DNA of 64,000 nucleotides, from positions 4,000 through 67,999 of the forward strand of contig NZ_JAZHFS010000023.1 of assembly GCF_036541405.1 (NCBI RefSeq), read 5' to 3'. The position numbers were made by a program, and so were the translations under genes. How positions within the stretch are numbered: the first letter of the stretch is position 1; the number at the start of each line of letters is the position of its first letter. This DNA comes from Clostridium_AD frigoriphilum. GTDB lineage: Bacteria > Bacillota > Clostridia > Clostridiales > Clostridiaceae. Shown here in pieces: positions 34,721 to 43,530 of this stretch. The notes under the pieces are model-generated. The model was given only the letters and a program-made list of their open reading frames with translations. It had not been told where the DNA came from and did no database searches.

Positions 34721-35926
34721 TTATTTAAAATTATTTAAATGTTTATATGCTTTTATTTTACTTGGTAATGCGAACAAGTTAATAAATCCTTCTGCATCTT
34801 TATGATCATATAATACGCTAGCTCCAAATGAAGATATACTTGCATCGTATAGTGCATTAGGCGATTCTTTACTTGCTACCATAATATTTCCTTTATAAAG
34901 TTTCAATGTAACAGATCCTGTTACAGTTTCTTGAGTTTTATCTACAAATGCATCAAGAGCTTCTCTCATTGTAGTAAACCAAAGTCCATCATAAACAAGT
35001 TCTCCGTATTTTTGTGATACTTGGTATTTATAGTGAAGAGTATCTTTATCTATAGTTATTTCCTCTAGTTCTTTATGAGCTGCATAAAGAACAGTACCAC
35101 CTGGTGTTTCATATATTCCTCTTGATTTCATTCCAACAAGTCTATTCTCTACTAAATCTACAACACCTATTCCATTTTCTCCACCAATTTTATTTAATAT
35201 CTTAACGATATCTATTGGTTCAAGTTTGACGCCGTTAACTTTTGTAGCAATTCCCTTTTCAAAATATATTTCTACAAGAGTAGGTTCATCTGGAGCTTGT
35301 TCTGGAGGTGTAACCATAAGGTACATTTCTCTTTTGTGATCATTTTTAAAATCTTCAATATCTCCGCCTTCGTGACTTGCATGCCATAAGTTTTGATCAA
35401 CTGAATATATTTTTTCCTTACTAACATTTATTTCTATACCTCTAGCATTAGCATAATCGATAGCATCTTCTCTTGACGTTATATCCCAAATTCTCCAAGG
35501 AGCAATAATCTTAATAGACGGATCTATAGCTGCTATTGCAACTTCAAATCTAACTTGATCATTTCCCTTACCAGTACATCCGTGACATATATATTTTGCC
35601 CCTTCTTTATGTGCAATTTCTACAAGTTTTTTAGCTATTAATGGTCTTGCATAAGCTGTACCTAATAAATACTTTCCTTCATAAGTAGCATTTGCTTTAA
35701 CACCTTTAAACACGTACTCTTTGATGAACTGAGCTGTTAAGTTCTCAATATATATTTTCACAGCTCCTGAACTCATAGCTTTTTTCTCAATTGCTTTCAT
35801 ATCATCCTCTTGTCCAACATTAATACATGCTGCTACAACATCCATATCATAGTTTTCCTTGAGCCAAGCTATTATTATAGAAGTATCTAATCCCCCTGAA
35901 TATGCTAAAACTACTTTTTCTTTCAT
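34721..35926 (-). CDS. argG: Argininosuccinate synthase
   Basis: A 401-aa ATP-dependent ligase joining citrulline and aspartate. The PP-loop motif AYSGGLDTSI is at residues 8-17, and GCTGKGNDQVRFE (about 113-125) is the second signature. The ATG at 35926 has AAAGGGG 7 nt upstream. It forms an operon with argH and lies downstream of a polar amino acid ABC transporter and carAB on the same strand. Together they make the last steps of arginine synthesis and its carbamoyl phosphate supply. Confidence 0.97.
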   Translation of the reverse strand: MKEKVVLAYSGGLDTSIIIAWLKENYDMDVVAACINVGQEDDMKAIEKKAMSSGAVKIYIENLTAQFIKEYVFKGVKANATYEGKYLLGTAYARPLIAKKLVEIAHKEGAKYICHGCTGKGNDQVRFEVAIAAIDPSIKIIAPWRIWDITSREDAIDYANARGIEINVSKEKIYSVDQNLWHASHEGGDIEDFKNDHKREMYLMVTPPEQAPDEPTLVEIYFEKGIATKVNGVKLEPIDIVKILNKIGGENGIGVVDLVENRLVGMKSRGIYETPGGTVLYAAHKELEEITIDKDTLHYKYQVSQKYGELVYDGLWFTTMREALDAFVDKTQETVTGSVTLKLYKGNIMVASKESPNALYDASISSFGASVLYDHKDAEGFINLFALPSKIKAYKHLNNFK

Positions 35927-35987
35927 TTTAATTTCCCCTTTCAATTTTGTTTATTTTGTACTAATATCAACCTATTAATTATTTTGG

Positions 35988-36035
35988 TGAATAATCATGT
36001 TTACTAACTTGTAATTAATTTTATGAATAATAAGC
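35988..36035 (-). promoter_or_regulatory. Candidate ArgR boxes before argG
   Basis: TGAATAATCATG (35988-35999) and TTATGAATAATAAGC (36021-36035) each carry the TGAATAAT half of the ArgR/AhrC operator (TGAATAWWWATTCA), about 33 bp apart. Promoter boxes are not clear. Confidence 0.45.
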
Positions 36036-36041
36036 GTTACC

Positions 36042-36773
36042 CTAAAGTACTTTATTTAAAAACTCTCTAGTTCGCCGCTCTTTAGGAGCCATAAACAATT
36101 CTTCTGGCGTTCCCTCTTCTACTATTTTTCCTCCGTCCATGAAAATTACTCTGTCTGCAACATCTTTTGCAAATCCCATTTCGTGGGTTACAACAACCAT
36201 TGTCATGCCTTCTTTTGCAAGATCTTTCATTACGCCTAGAACCTCTCCAACTAGTTCTGGGTCTAATGAAGATGTTGGTTCATCAAATAACATTATGTCA
36301 GGTCTCATAGCGAGTGACCTTGCTATAGCTACTCTTTGTTTTTGACCTCCTGATAACTTGGATGGGTATTCATCTACCTTTTCTTTAAGGCCAACCTTTT
36401 CAATAATTATTTTTGCTCTTTTTAGCACTTCTTCTCTCTCTTCATGTTTAACTGTAATTGGAGCTTCGATTACATTTTGCATTACAGTCATATGATGAAA
36501 TAAGTTAAAGTTTTGAAATACCATACCTACTTTTTCAATGGTATTTCTCATATGCTTTTTATTTTTAACATCTAACTTTTCTCCCTCAATAAAAACCTCG
36601 CCATCATTGGGTACTTCAAGATGATTTAAACACCTTAAAAATGTGCTTTTTCCTGAACCAGAAGGACCTATTATAACTAACACTTCTCCTTTTTCAACAG
36701 TTACATTTAGACCTTCAAACACTGTTAGTTTACCAAATTTTTTAGTTAAGTTTTTAGTCTCAATCATATACAT
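36042..36773 (-). CDS. Polar amino acid ABC transporter, ATP-binding protein (GlnQ/ArtP type)
   Basis: A 243-aa ATPase with Walker A GPSGSGKST (residues 37-45), Q-loop VFQNFNLF, signature LSGGQKQRVAIARSL, Walker B IMLFDEPTSSLDPE and H-loop VVTHEMGFA. This is the PAAT family. GAGGTG lies 7 nt before the ATG; a second in-frame ATG two codons later is possible. It is third in the binding protein-permease-ATPase operon. Proximity to arg genes and ArgR-like boxes suggests arginine, ornithine or a related substrate. Confidence 0.9.
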   Translation of the reverse strand: MYMIETKNLTKKFGKLTVFEGLNVTVEKGEVLVIIGPSGSGKSTFLRCLNHLEVPNDGEVFIEGEKLDVKNKKHMRNTIEKVGMVFQNFNLFHHMTVMQNVIEAPITVKHEEREEVLKRAKIIIEKVGLKEKVDEYPSKLSGGQKQRVAIARSLAMRPDIMLFDEPTSSLDPELVGEVLGVMKDLAKEGMTMVVVTHEMGFAKDVADRVIFMDGGKIVEEGTPEELFMAPKERRTREFLNKVL

Positions 36774-36788
36774 CCTATATCACCTCTG

Positions 36789-37436
36789 CTAATATACTGA
36801 CAGTTTTTTTTCGTAATGTGAAAATACTGTAGTAAAAATTGTTGTCATTAAAAGATACAAACATCCTGCTATAAAGAAAGATTCCATTGGTCTAAATGTT
36901 GATGCAGATAAAATCTGTGCTTTTCTCATAACTTCCGACATAGTAATGGTTGACACCAATGACGTATCTTTAAGCATTGTTATAAACTCATTACCAACTG
37001 ATGGAATAATTATCTTGAAAGTTTGTGGTAATACCACTCTTTTCATAGTATCTATATAAGTGAATCCTAAGGATCTGCAAGCTTCAAATTGCCCCTTATC
37101 TACCGATAGTATTCCACCTCTTATTATTTCTGCCATATATGCTCCTGAATTTAAACTAAGTCCTATTATTGCCGTTTGAAAGGGTGAAAGCTGAACACCT
37201 ACAAATGGTAATACATAATAAAAAGCAAATAATTGAAGAAGCATAGGCGTTCCCCTGAATATCCAGGTGTAAAACCCTGCTACACAAGCCAGCAATTTAT
37301 TTTTAGATAGTTTCATTAATGCTGTAACTATCCCTATTAAAGTTCCGATTACTACTGATATTATAGTTAGTTCTATTGTAAGCAAACTTCCTTGTAATAA
37401 CACAGGAAACATTTCTTTTAAAATACTTATATCCAT
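36789..37436 (-). CDS. Polar amino acid ABC transporter, permease (HisM/GlnP type)
   Basis: A 215-aa inner-membrane subunit with five helices. The family motif FRGTPMLLQLFAFYYVLP is near residues 60-77 and the EAA loop (GQFEACRSLGFTYIDTMKRVVLPQTFKIIIP) near 121-151. It starts 47 nt after the binding-protein gene and probably dimerises to form the channel served by the downstream ATPase. Confidence 0.92.
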   Translation of the reverse strand: MDISILKEMFPVLLQGSLLTIELTIISVVIGTLIGIVTALMKLSKNKLLACVAGFYTWIFRGTPMLLQLFAFYYVLPFVGVQLSPFQTAIIGLSLNSGAYMAEIIRGGILSVDKGQFEACRSLGFTYIDTMKRVVLPQTFKIIIPSVGNEFITMLKDTSLVSTITMSEVMRKAQILSASTFRPMESFFIAGCLYLLMTTIFTTVFSHYEKKLSVY

Positions 37437-37483
37437 TCTTGACCTCCCAATATTTCCCTAAAGCAAATAACAATTATTAATAT

Positions 37484-38275
37484 CTATTTCTTATATGCGT
37501 CAAATCCGAACCATTTTTGAGAAATCTTAGAAAGGGTCCCATCGGCTTTTAGTTCATTAAGTGCTTTTTGCACAGCTGCTTGTAATTCCTTATCTTGTTT
37601 TTTAAATCCAATTCCAATAGGTTCTTTACTAATTTGTTCATTTAGAACTTTGAATTGGCCGGGCTTCTTGGCTACATAATATTGGCCAACTTGAGCATCC
37701 ATAACTACTGCATCTACTCTTCCAATTGATAAGTCTTGGTATGCATCCGTAATTTTGTCATACCTTTTAACTTCCTTAAGTCCCTTCATCGCTGTTGCTG
37801 CGGTATCGCCTGTAGAACCTAACTGACAAGATACTATTTTACCTTTTAAATCATCTATTTTTGTTATTTTCGTATTTCCTTGTTTTACAATAGCAACTTG
37901 ACCACCCATCACATAAGAGTCTGAGAAGTTTATACTCTTTTTTCTAGCATCTGTAATACTCATAGCTGAAATTATAACATTAAATTTTGATGATCCAAGA
38001 GCTAAAACCATTCCATTAAAATCATTAGTAATATATTCTGTCTTTACTCCTAACTTCTTTCCTACTGCATCTCCTAAATCCACATCAAAACCAACTAACT
38101 TATTTTTAGAATCTCTAAATTCCATTGGAGGATAAGAATCATCTAGTCCTACTGTAAGTTTACCTGATGCCTTAACTGCTTCTAACGAATTAACCTTTGC
38201 TTGTTTCTGCCCACAACCGACAAGTAATACACTCGCCATAGTAACTATTAATATTATCGACATGAATTTTTTCAA
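37484..38275 (-). CDS. Polar amino acid ABC transporter, substrate-binding lipoprotein
   Basis: A 263-aa SBP_bac_3 protein. A lipoprotein signal with lipobox LLVGC puts the lipidated Cys at residue 21. The ligand domain shows LTVGLDDSYPPMEFRDSKNK and LVGFDVDLGDAVGKKLGVK at its start. These are typical of cationic or polar amino acid binders. It heads the transporter operon; ArgR-like boxes lie upstream. Which amino acid is bound cannot be read directly; arginine is an inference from context. Confidence 0.92.
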   Translation of the reverse strand: MKKFMSIILIVTMASVLLVGCGQKQAKVNSLEAVKASGKLTVGLDDSYPPMEFRDSKNKLVGFDVDLGDAVGKKLGVKTEYITNDFNGMVLALGSSKFNVIISAMSITDARKKSINFSDSYVMGGQVAIVKQGNTKITKIDDLKGKIVSCQLGSTGDTAATAMKGLKEVKRYDKITDAYQDLSIGRVDAVVMDAQVGQYYVAKKPGQFKVLNEQISKEPIGIGFKKQDKELQAAVQKALNELKADGTLSKISQKWFGFDAYKK

Positions 38276-38293
38276 TTTAGCATTCCCCCATTT

Positions 38294-38346
38294 ATTATAT
38301 AATAACGTTGTGAATATTTATACATTTAATTGTATATTGAATATTC
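38294..38346 (-). promoter_or_regulatory. Candidate double ArgR operator before the transporter
   Basis: TGAATATTTATACA (38311-38324) and TGTATATTGAATATTC (38331-38346) resemble ARG boxes, about one to two helical turns apart. A minus-strand TATAAT is at 38294-38299, so the first box would cover the -35 region. The rest of the 38347-38540 interval shows nothing clear. Confidence 0.5.
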
Positions 38347-38542
38347 TATTTATATTTTCTTTGATTACTGACAGCCGACTTATTTTATTGGTTTAACTGG
38401 CTTTCTTTTATTTATTATATATTACTTTTAATAATAATGCAATGTATTTTACTAATATTTATTCATTATATGTGATAATTATGCATGATATATCATGAAA
38501 ACTTTTTCAAACTAGCCCATTTAATGATTTTGACAAAAAAAT

Positions 38543-38582
38543 AAAAATGCCATTAGCTTTATAATAAGCCAATGGCATTTTT
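38543..38582 (-). terminator. Terminator of carAB
   Basis: AAAAATGCCATT / AATGGCATTTTT with an inner AGCTT/AAGCC helix; the minus-strand 3' side continues ATTTTTTT. Confidence 0.85.
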
Positions 38583-38599
38583 ATTTTTTTATAAAACAG

Positions 38600-41500
38600 T
38601 TAATCAGCCATATTGAATACTTCTAAATCTTCACTTCTAATATTTTTCTTCATAATCTCTACTAATGCTTTTGCAGTGTCCAGAGATGTTAATATACCTA
38701 AAGAACTTTCAATTGCTGTTCTTCTAATTCTAAATCCATCTGTTTTTGAATCATTTCCTTTTGTAGGGGTATTTATAACTAAATCAACATGCCTGCCTTT
38801 AATTACATCAATTATATTAGGCGTTCCATCTGAAATCTTTTTAACCTCTATGGTATCAATTCCATTATCTCTTAATAGCTTAGCTGTACCCTTCGTCGCT
38901 ATAAATTTATAATTAAGTTCACTAAATCCCTTAGCTATATACAAGAATTCATCATAATCTAGTGGGTTTATTGTTGCAAGTATAACACCGTTTTCTTTTT
39001 TTACATTCATCCCAGAAGCAATAAAACCTTTATATAAAGCCTCATCAAAAGTTCTTCCTATTCCTAAAACCTCTCCAGTTGATCTCATTTCCGGTCCAAG
39101 ACATACCTCAACCTCTGGAAGTTTTTGAGTCGAAAATACAGGTACCTTAACCGACACTAATTTAGGCTCCTTGTAAATTCCGAATCCATATCCCAAATCC
39201 TTTAATTTTTCTCCTAGCATTACTCTTGTAGCAAGATCTACTATTGGAACCTTACTAACCTTACTTATATATGGAACTGTACGGCTAGCCCTTGGATTAA
39301 CCTCTATGATATAAAGTTCATCTTTGAATTCTATAAATTGAATATTAACCATACCTATAACTTCAAGGCCTATTGCTATTTTTTTTGTATATTCTAATAT
39401 TTTATCTTTTATATCATCTGATATATTTTGGCTTGGATATATTGTAATACTATCTCCAGAATGAACCCCTGCTCTCTCTAGATGTTCCATAATTCCTGGG
39501 ATTAATATTTCTTCACCATCACAGATAGCATCAACTTCTATTTCTCTACCTAATAAATACCTATCAATAAGAACAGGATTTTTCTTATCCTTTTCAAATG
39601 CATTTTTTAAATAATGTCTTAGTTCCTTTTCCTCATAAGTTATTTCCATTCCTTGTCCACCTAATACATAAGACGGCCTAACTAAAACAGGGTATCCTAT
39701 ATTTTCAGCCTCACATAATCCATCTTTTATATTCCAAACTGCTTTTCCTTTGGGTCTGTTTATATTTAATTTTTCTAGTAATGCATCAAATTTCTCTCTG
39801 TCCTCTGCTGCATCTATTTGATCAGGTTTAGTTCCGTATATAGGTATCTTTTTTTCACTTAAGAACTGAGCAAGTTTAATAGCTGTTTGACCTCCAAATT
39901 GAAGTATAACTCCATCTGGTTTTTCTTTTTCAACAATATTAAATACTTCTTCCTCTGTTAGTGGTTCGAAATATAATTTATCTGAAATATTAAAATCCGT
40001 GCTTACAGTTTCTGGGTTATTATTTACTATAATCGTTTCAATTCCCAGTTTTTTGAGGGCAATTACACTATGAACAGATGCATAATCGAACTCAATGCCC
40101 TGGCCTATCCTTATAGGACCTGATCCTATTACCATAACCTTTTTCCTACTACTCACTTCAACCTCATCATATTCATCATAAGTTGAAAAATAATATGGTG
40201 ATAAGGCTTCAAATTCTCCACCGCATGTATCTACCATCTTATATACAGGTTTAATATCCAATGTGTTTCTAAGTTCATAAATTTCATTTGGGCATGTGCC
40301 TAATAAATCTGCTATTCCTTTATCAGAAAATCCCTTTTTCTTTAGTAGGTATAACCATTCTTTATTCATATCCTTTAGTGTAGATTTTTTTATCTTTTCT
40401 TCTTCATCTACTATCCATTTGATTTTATTTACAAAGAAATTATCTATTCCTGTAATTTCCGAAAGTTTTTCGGCTCTATAATCACGACGGAGCATCTCAG
40501 CTAAATAGAATATTCGTTCATCATCAGCAGCCATTACTCTTTTCTTTAATTCTTTTAAGCTTTTCTCTTCTAATGAATCATATTGCATTGAATATTGCCC
40601 AATTTCTAGAGATCTAATCCCTTTTAATAGTGCGGCTTCAAAGTTACTCCCAATTGCCATTATTTCGCCAGTTGCCATCATCTTTGTACCAAGCACCCTA
40701 TTTGCCTCATCAAATTTATCAAAAGGCCACCTAGGAATTTTAACAACTACATAATCGAGTGATGGCTCAAAACATGCGTAAGTTTTTTGTGTTACCGCAT
40801 TTTTAATTTCATCTAGTGCATATCCTAACGCTATTTTGGTTGCTACTTTTGCAATGGGATATCCTGTAGCCTTTGAAGCTAGTGCTGAAGATCTACTTAC
40901 CCTTGGATTAATTTCTATGACCGCATACTCAAAGCTTTTTGGATCAAGTGCAAGTTGAACATTACAACCGCCTTCAATACCTACACTATTTATAATATCT
41001 ATAGATGCACTTCTAAGCATTTGGTACTCTTTATCAGAAAGTGTTTGACTTGGTGCTACAACAATACTATCTCCAGTATGTATTCCAACAGGATCTATAT
41101 TTTCCATATTACATATGGTAATACAATTACCTAAGCTATCCCTCATAACTTCATACTCTATTTCTTTCCAGCCTTTAATACTTTTTTCTAAAAGGACTTG
41201 CCCTATAGAACTTAATTGTAATCCTAACTCTAGAATTTCAATTAGTTCCTCCTCAGTTTCAGCAATTCCGCCTCCACTACCGCCCATAGTATATGCAGGT
41301 CTTACAATTACAGGATAACCTATTTCGCTTGCAAACTTTACTCCAGTGGCTACATCTGTAGCAATTTCACTTTCTACAACCGGCTGATTAATTTCTTGCA
41401 TCAAATCTCTAAAAAGTTCTCTATCTTCACCTTTTTTTATTGCTTCTATAGAGGTTCCAATTACTTTTACATTATATTTATCCAAAATCCCTTTATCTGC

Positions 41501-41806
41501 TAATTCTACAGCTAAATTTAATCCTGTTTGACCTCCCATACCAGCAAGTAAGCTATCTGGTCTTTCCTTTGCAATAACCTTTTCTAAAAATTCTATAGTT
41601 AAAGGCTCTATATAAACAATGCCAGCAATTTCTTTATCTGTCATTATTGTTGCTGGATTACTGTTTACAAGTACAACTTCTACGCCTTCCTCTTCTAATG
41701 CTTGACAAGCCTGTGTTCCAGAGTAATCGAACTCCGCAGCTTGACCTATTATTATTGGACCTGATCCAACTACTAATACTTTTTTAATATTCTTATCTAA
41801 TGGCAT
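38600..41806 (-). CDS. carB: Carbamoyl-phosphate synthase, large subunit
   Basis: A 1068-aa enzyme with two homologous ATP-grasp halves. The first (IGQAAEFDYSGTQACQALEEEG, then RPAYTMGGSGGGIAE near residue 170) makes carboxyphosphate; the second (IGQGIEFDYASVHSVIALKK near 560, RPSYVLGGQGMEI) phosphorylates carbamate. The C-terminal MGS-like domain (about 935-1068) is the allosteric site for UMP and ornithine in characterised enzymes. Full family length. It follows carA by 77 nt, with GGGAGGAATT before the ATG. The product feeds pyrimidines and arginine. Confidence 0.98.
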   Translation of the reverse strand: MPLDKNIKKVLVVGSGPIIIGQAAEFDYSGTQACQALEEEGVEVVLVNSNPATIMTDKEIAGIVYIEPLTIEFLEKVIAKERPDSLLAGMGGQTGLNLAVELADKGILDKYNVKVIGTSIEAIKKGEDRELFRDLMQEINQPVVESEIATDVATGVKFASEIGYPVIVRPAYTMGGSGGGIAETEEELIEILELGLQLSSIGQVLLEKSIKGWKEIEYEVMRDSLGNCITICNMENIDPVGIHTGDSIVVAPSQTLSDKEYQMLRSASIDIINSVGIEGGCNVQLALDPKSFEYAVIEINPRVSRSSALASKATGYPIAKVATKIALGYALDEIKNAVTQKTYACFEPSLDYVVVKIPRWPFDKFDEANRVLGTKMMATGEIMAIGSNFEAALLKGIRSLEIGQYSMQYDSLEEKSLKELKKRVMAADDERIFYLAEMLRRDYRAEKLSEITGIDNFFVNKIKWIVDEEEKIKKSTLKDMNKEWLYLLKKKGFSDKGIADLLGTCPNEIYELRNTLDIKPVYKMVDTCGGEFEALSPYYFSTYDEYDEVEVSSRKKVMVIGSGPIRIGQGIEFDYASVHSVIALKKLGIETIIVNNNPETVSTDFNISDKLYFEPLTEEEVFNIVEKEKPDGVILQFGGQTAIKLAQFLSEKKIPIYGTKPDQIDAAEDREKFDALLEKLNINRPKGKAVWNIKDGLCEAENIGYPVLVRPSYVLGGQGMEITYEEKELRHYLKNAFEKDKKNPVLIDRYLLGREIEVDAICDGEEILIPGIMEHLERAGVHSGDSITIYPSQNISDDIKDKILEYTKKIAIGLEVIGMVNIQFIEFKDELYIIEVNPRASRTVPYISKVSKVPIVDLATRVMLGEKLKDLGYGFGIYKEPKLVSVKVPVFSTQKLPEVEVCLGPEMRSTGEVLGIGRTFDEALYKGFIASGMNVKKENGVILATINPLDYDEFLYIAKGFSELNYKFIATKGTAKLLRDNGIDTIEVKKISDGTPNIIDVIKGRHVDLVINTPTKGNDSKTDGFRIRRTAIESSLGILTSLDTAKALVEIMKKNIRSEDLEVFNMAD

Positions 41807-41883
41807 ATGAATTCCTCCCGTATAATCTGTTATTCTCTTTTTTTTATGTATTTTATCTTATAAAAATGGCTGTTTAAATTATT

Positions 41884-42930
41884 CTATATAAATGTAAGAA
41901 ATTTATCAAAAATCACATCTATATCCCTTGGTCCAGGGCAGGCTTCTGGATGAAACTGAACGCTAAATATTGGAAGGGTTTTATGTCTCATTCCCTCTAT
42001 GGTTCCATCATTTACACTAACGTGTGTAACTTTCATATTTTCAGGAAGTTTGCTTACATAATAACCATGGTTCTGTGATGTAATATAAACCTTATTCTCT
42101 TCTATGTCTTTAACTGGATGATTGCATCCTCTATGACCAAATTTAAGTTTCCCCGTTTCCCCACCAAGGGCTAATGCTAGAAGTTGATGTCCTAGACATA
42201 TTCCAACTATGGGCTTTTTACCTATAATTTCTTTTATCATTTTAATAACATCTTGTAAATCTTTTGGGTCGCCAGGTCCATTTGATAAAAACACCAAATC
42301 CGGGTTAACGTTTAATATTTGCTCTGCCATAGTATCTGCTGGAAAAATTGTTAGTTTACAATTTCTTTTTTTAAACGACCTAAGTATGTTCTCTTTTATT
42401 CCAAAATCTACAATAGCTACATGTTGACCACTGCCCTCAATTGTATAACACTTCTTTGTTGTAACCGTCATTACTGCATTACTATTGCTAAAATTCATAA
42501 GTTTTTGATCTATTTCATCTTTTGTAAGTTCTGTAGTTGCTATGATTCCTTTCATAGTTCCATTTTCTCTAAGTATTTTTGTTAATGCTCTTGTATCAAT
42601 ACCTTCAAGTCCTATTATTTTATTTTGTTTAAAATATCCTTCAAGATCCATTTCGCATCTCCAGTTACTAGGATAATCGCATTTTTCTCTGACAATGAAC
42701 CCTTTCACCTTAGGAGATTTTGACTCTACATCTTCTAAATTAATTCCGTAATTCCCGATAAGTGGATAAGTCATAGTTACTATTTGGCCATAATAAGATG
42801 GATCCGTTAAAATTTCTTCATATCCAGTCATACCTGTATTAAAAACCACTTCTCCAACACTTTCCTCTAAATATCCAAACAAATTACCTTCAAAGATTAT
42901 TCCGTTTTCTAAAATCAACTTACCTTTCAT
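41884..42930 (-). CDS. carA: Carbamoyl-phosphate synthase, glutaminase subunit
   Basis: A 348-aa amidotransferase supplying ammonia to CarB. The N-terminal CPSase small-chain domain (FNTGMTGYEEILTDPSYYGQIVTMTYPLIGNYG) is followed by a class I glutaminase with Cys245 in GICLGHQLLALALGG and the His/Glu pair in VQFHPEACPGP. AAGGAGG lies 7 nt before the ATG. A long leader (43011-43236) with a PyrR-binding loop, a small ORF and a hairpin precedes it, suggesting uridine-nucleotide control of carAB. Confidence 0.97.
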   Translation of the reverse strand: MKGKLILENGIIFEGNLFGYLEESVGEVVFNTGMTGYEEILTDPSYYGQIVTMTYPLIGNYGINLEDVESKSPKVKGFIVREKCDYPSNWRCEMDLEGYFKQNKIIGLEGIDTRALTKILRENGTMKGIIATTELTKDEIDQKLMNFSNSNAVMTVTTKKCYTIEGSGQHVAIVDFGIKENILRSFKKRNCKLTIFPADTMAEQILNVNPDLVFLSNGPGDPKDLQDVIKMIKEIIGKKPIVGICLGHQLLALALGGETGKLKFGHRGCNHPVKDIEENKVYITSQNHGYYVSKLPENMKVTHVSVNDGTIEGMRHKTLPIFSVQFHPEACPGPRDIDVIFDKFLTFI

Positions 42931-42986
42931 ATTAAATCCTCCTTAAATTGCATAAAAGTACATATTCTTCCAAGTATACTAATAAA

Positions 42987-43024
42987 GATAACAAAGCAAC
43001 TATTAAAATAATCACTCTGTTATC
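42987..43024 (-). terminator. Candidate attenuator hairpin in the carA leader
   Basis: On the minus strand, GATAACAGAG (43015-43024) pairs with CTTTGTTATC (42987-42996), 9 of 10 positions, loop 18 nt, followed by TTTATT. The last codons and stop of the leader ORF lie in the 5' arm. The weak stem and short U-tract keep this tentative. Confidence 0.45.
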
Positions 43025-43155
43025 TCTCCTAATATGGTAACCGCATTTATTAATGAAATAAAAAATATACTTACAGTTTTATTGCACAAAGCAGCAGCTG
43101 CATTATATTTAATAATATTAAATTTAAAATTGACAGAATAAATAACACATGCCAT
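43012..43155 (-). CDS. 47-aa leader ORF upstream of carA
   Basis: The ORF starts MACVIYSVNFKFNIIKY and ends INAVTILGEITE, with AAGGAG (43167-43172) 11 nt before its ATG. I know no homologue, and it has no run of Arg or pyrimidine-related codons. Its Shine-Dalgarno lies in the conserved AAGG of the PyrR site, and its end overlaps the 5' arm of a hairpin before carA. It may be a regulatory leader peptide rather than a functional protein. Confidence 0.5.
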   Translation of the reverse strand: MACVIYSVNFKFNIIKYNAAAALCNKTVSIFFISLINAVTILGEITE

Positions 43156-43166
43156 AATTATCTATA

Positions 43167-43190
43167 CTCCTTCCTAGCCTCACAGGGCTA
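43167..43190 (-). promoter_or_regulatory. PyrR-binding loop overlapping the leader-ORF ribosome binding site
   Basis: The minus strand reads AGCCCTGTGAGGCT then AGG-AAGG. It matches 20 of 21 positions of the PyrR recognition consensus ARUCCNGNGAGGYU-N3-AAGG and forms the stem TAGCC/GGCTA around CTGTGA. The AAGG is also the Shine-Dalgarno of the leader ORF. No pyrR gene lies in the window. Confidence 0.75.
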
Positions 43191-43230
43191 ACTTAAAAGT
43201 GTACCTTTGTTTGATTTGTAATTTCTTCTT

Positions 43231-43259
43231 ATTTTAATGTAAATTTTACGATTTGTCAA
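43231..43259 (-). promoter_or_regulatory. carAB promoter
   Basis: TTGACA (43254-43259), 17-bp spacer, TAAAAT (43231-43236), about 300 nt before the carA start codon, giving a long leader transcript. Confidence 0.7.
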
Positions 43260-43404
43260 TGTATAATTATAAAATTTAATTGCAACTTTATTCAATATCA
43301 ACAATACATAGCTATAATTATTATTATTTATAGATCACTTCAATGCACTTTGATCATAGAATAAATAAGGATTTAGCACGTTTTTTTAAAAATAAAAATG
43401 CGAA

Positions 43405-43434
43405 ATAGAAAAACCGTGATTTAGGTTTTTCTAT
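43405..43434 (-). terminator. Terminator of degV
   Basis: ATAGAAAAACC / GGTTTTTCTAT, 8-nt loop, between degV and the carAB promoter. Confidence 0.65.
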
Positions 43435-43530
43435 GTATAATTATACTAAGAGTTTTACGTAACTCTTCTCCATTTTATGCATGTTTAGATGTTATAATTA
43501 TAATGTATTTTTAATTTAAAGTAATTAATT

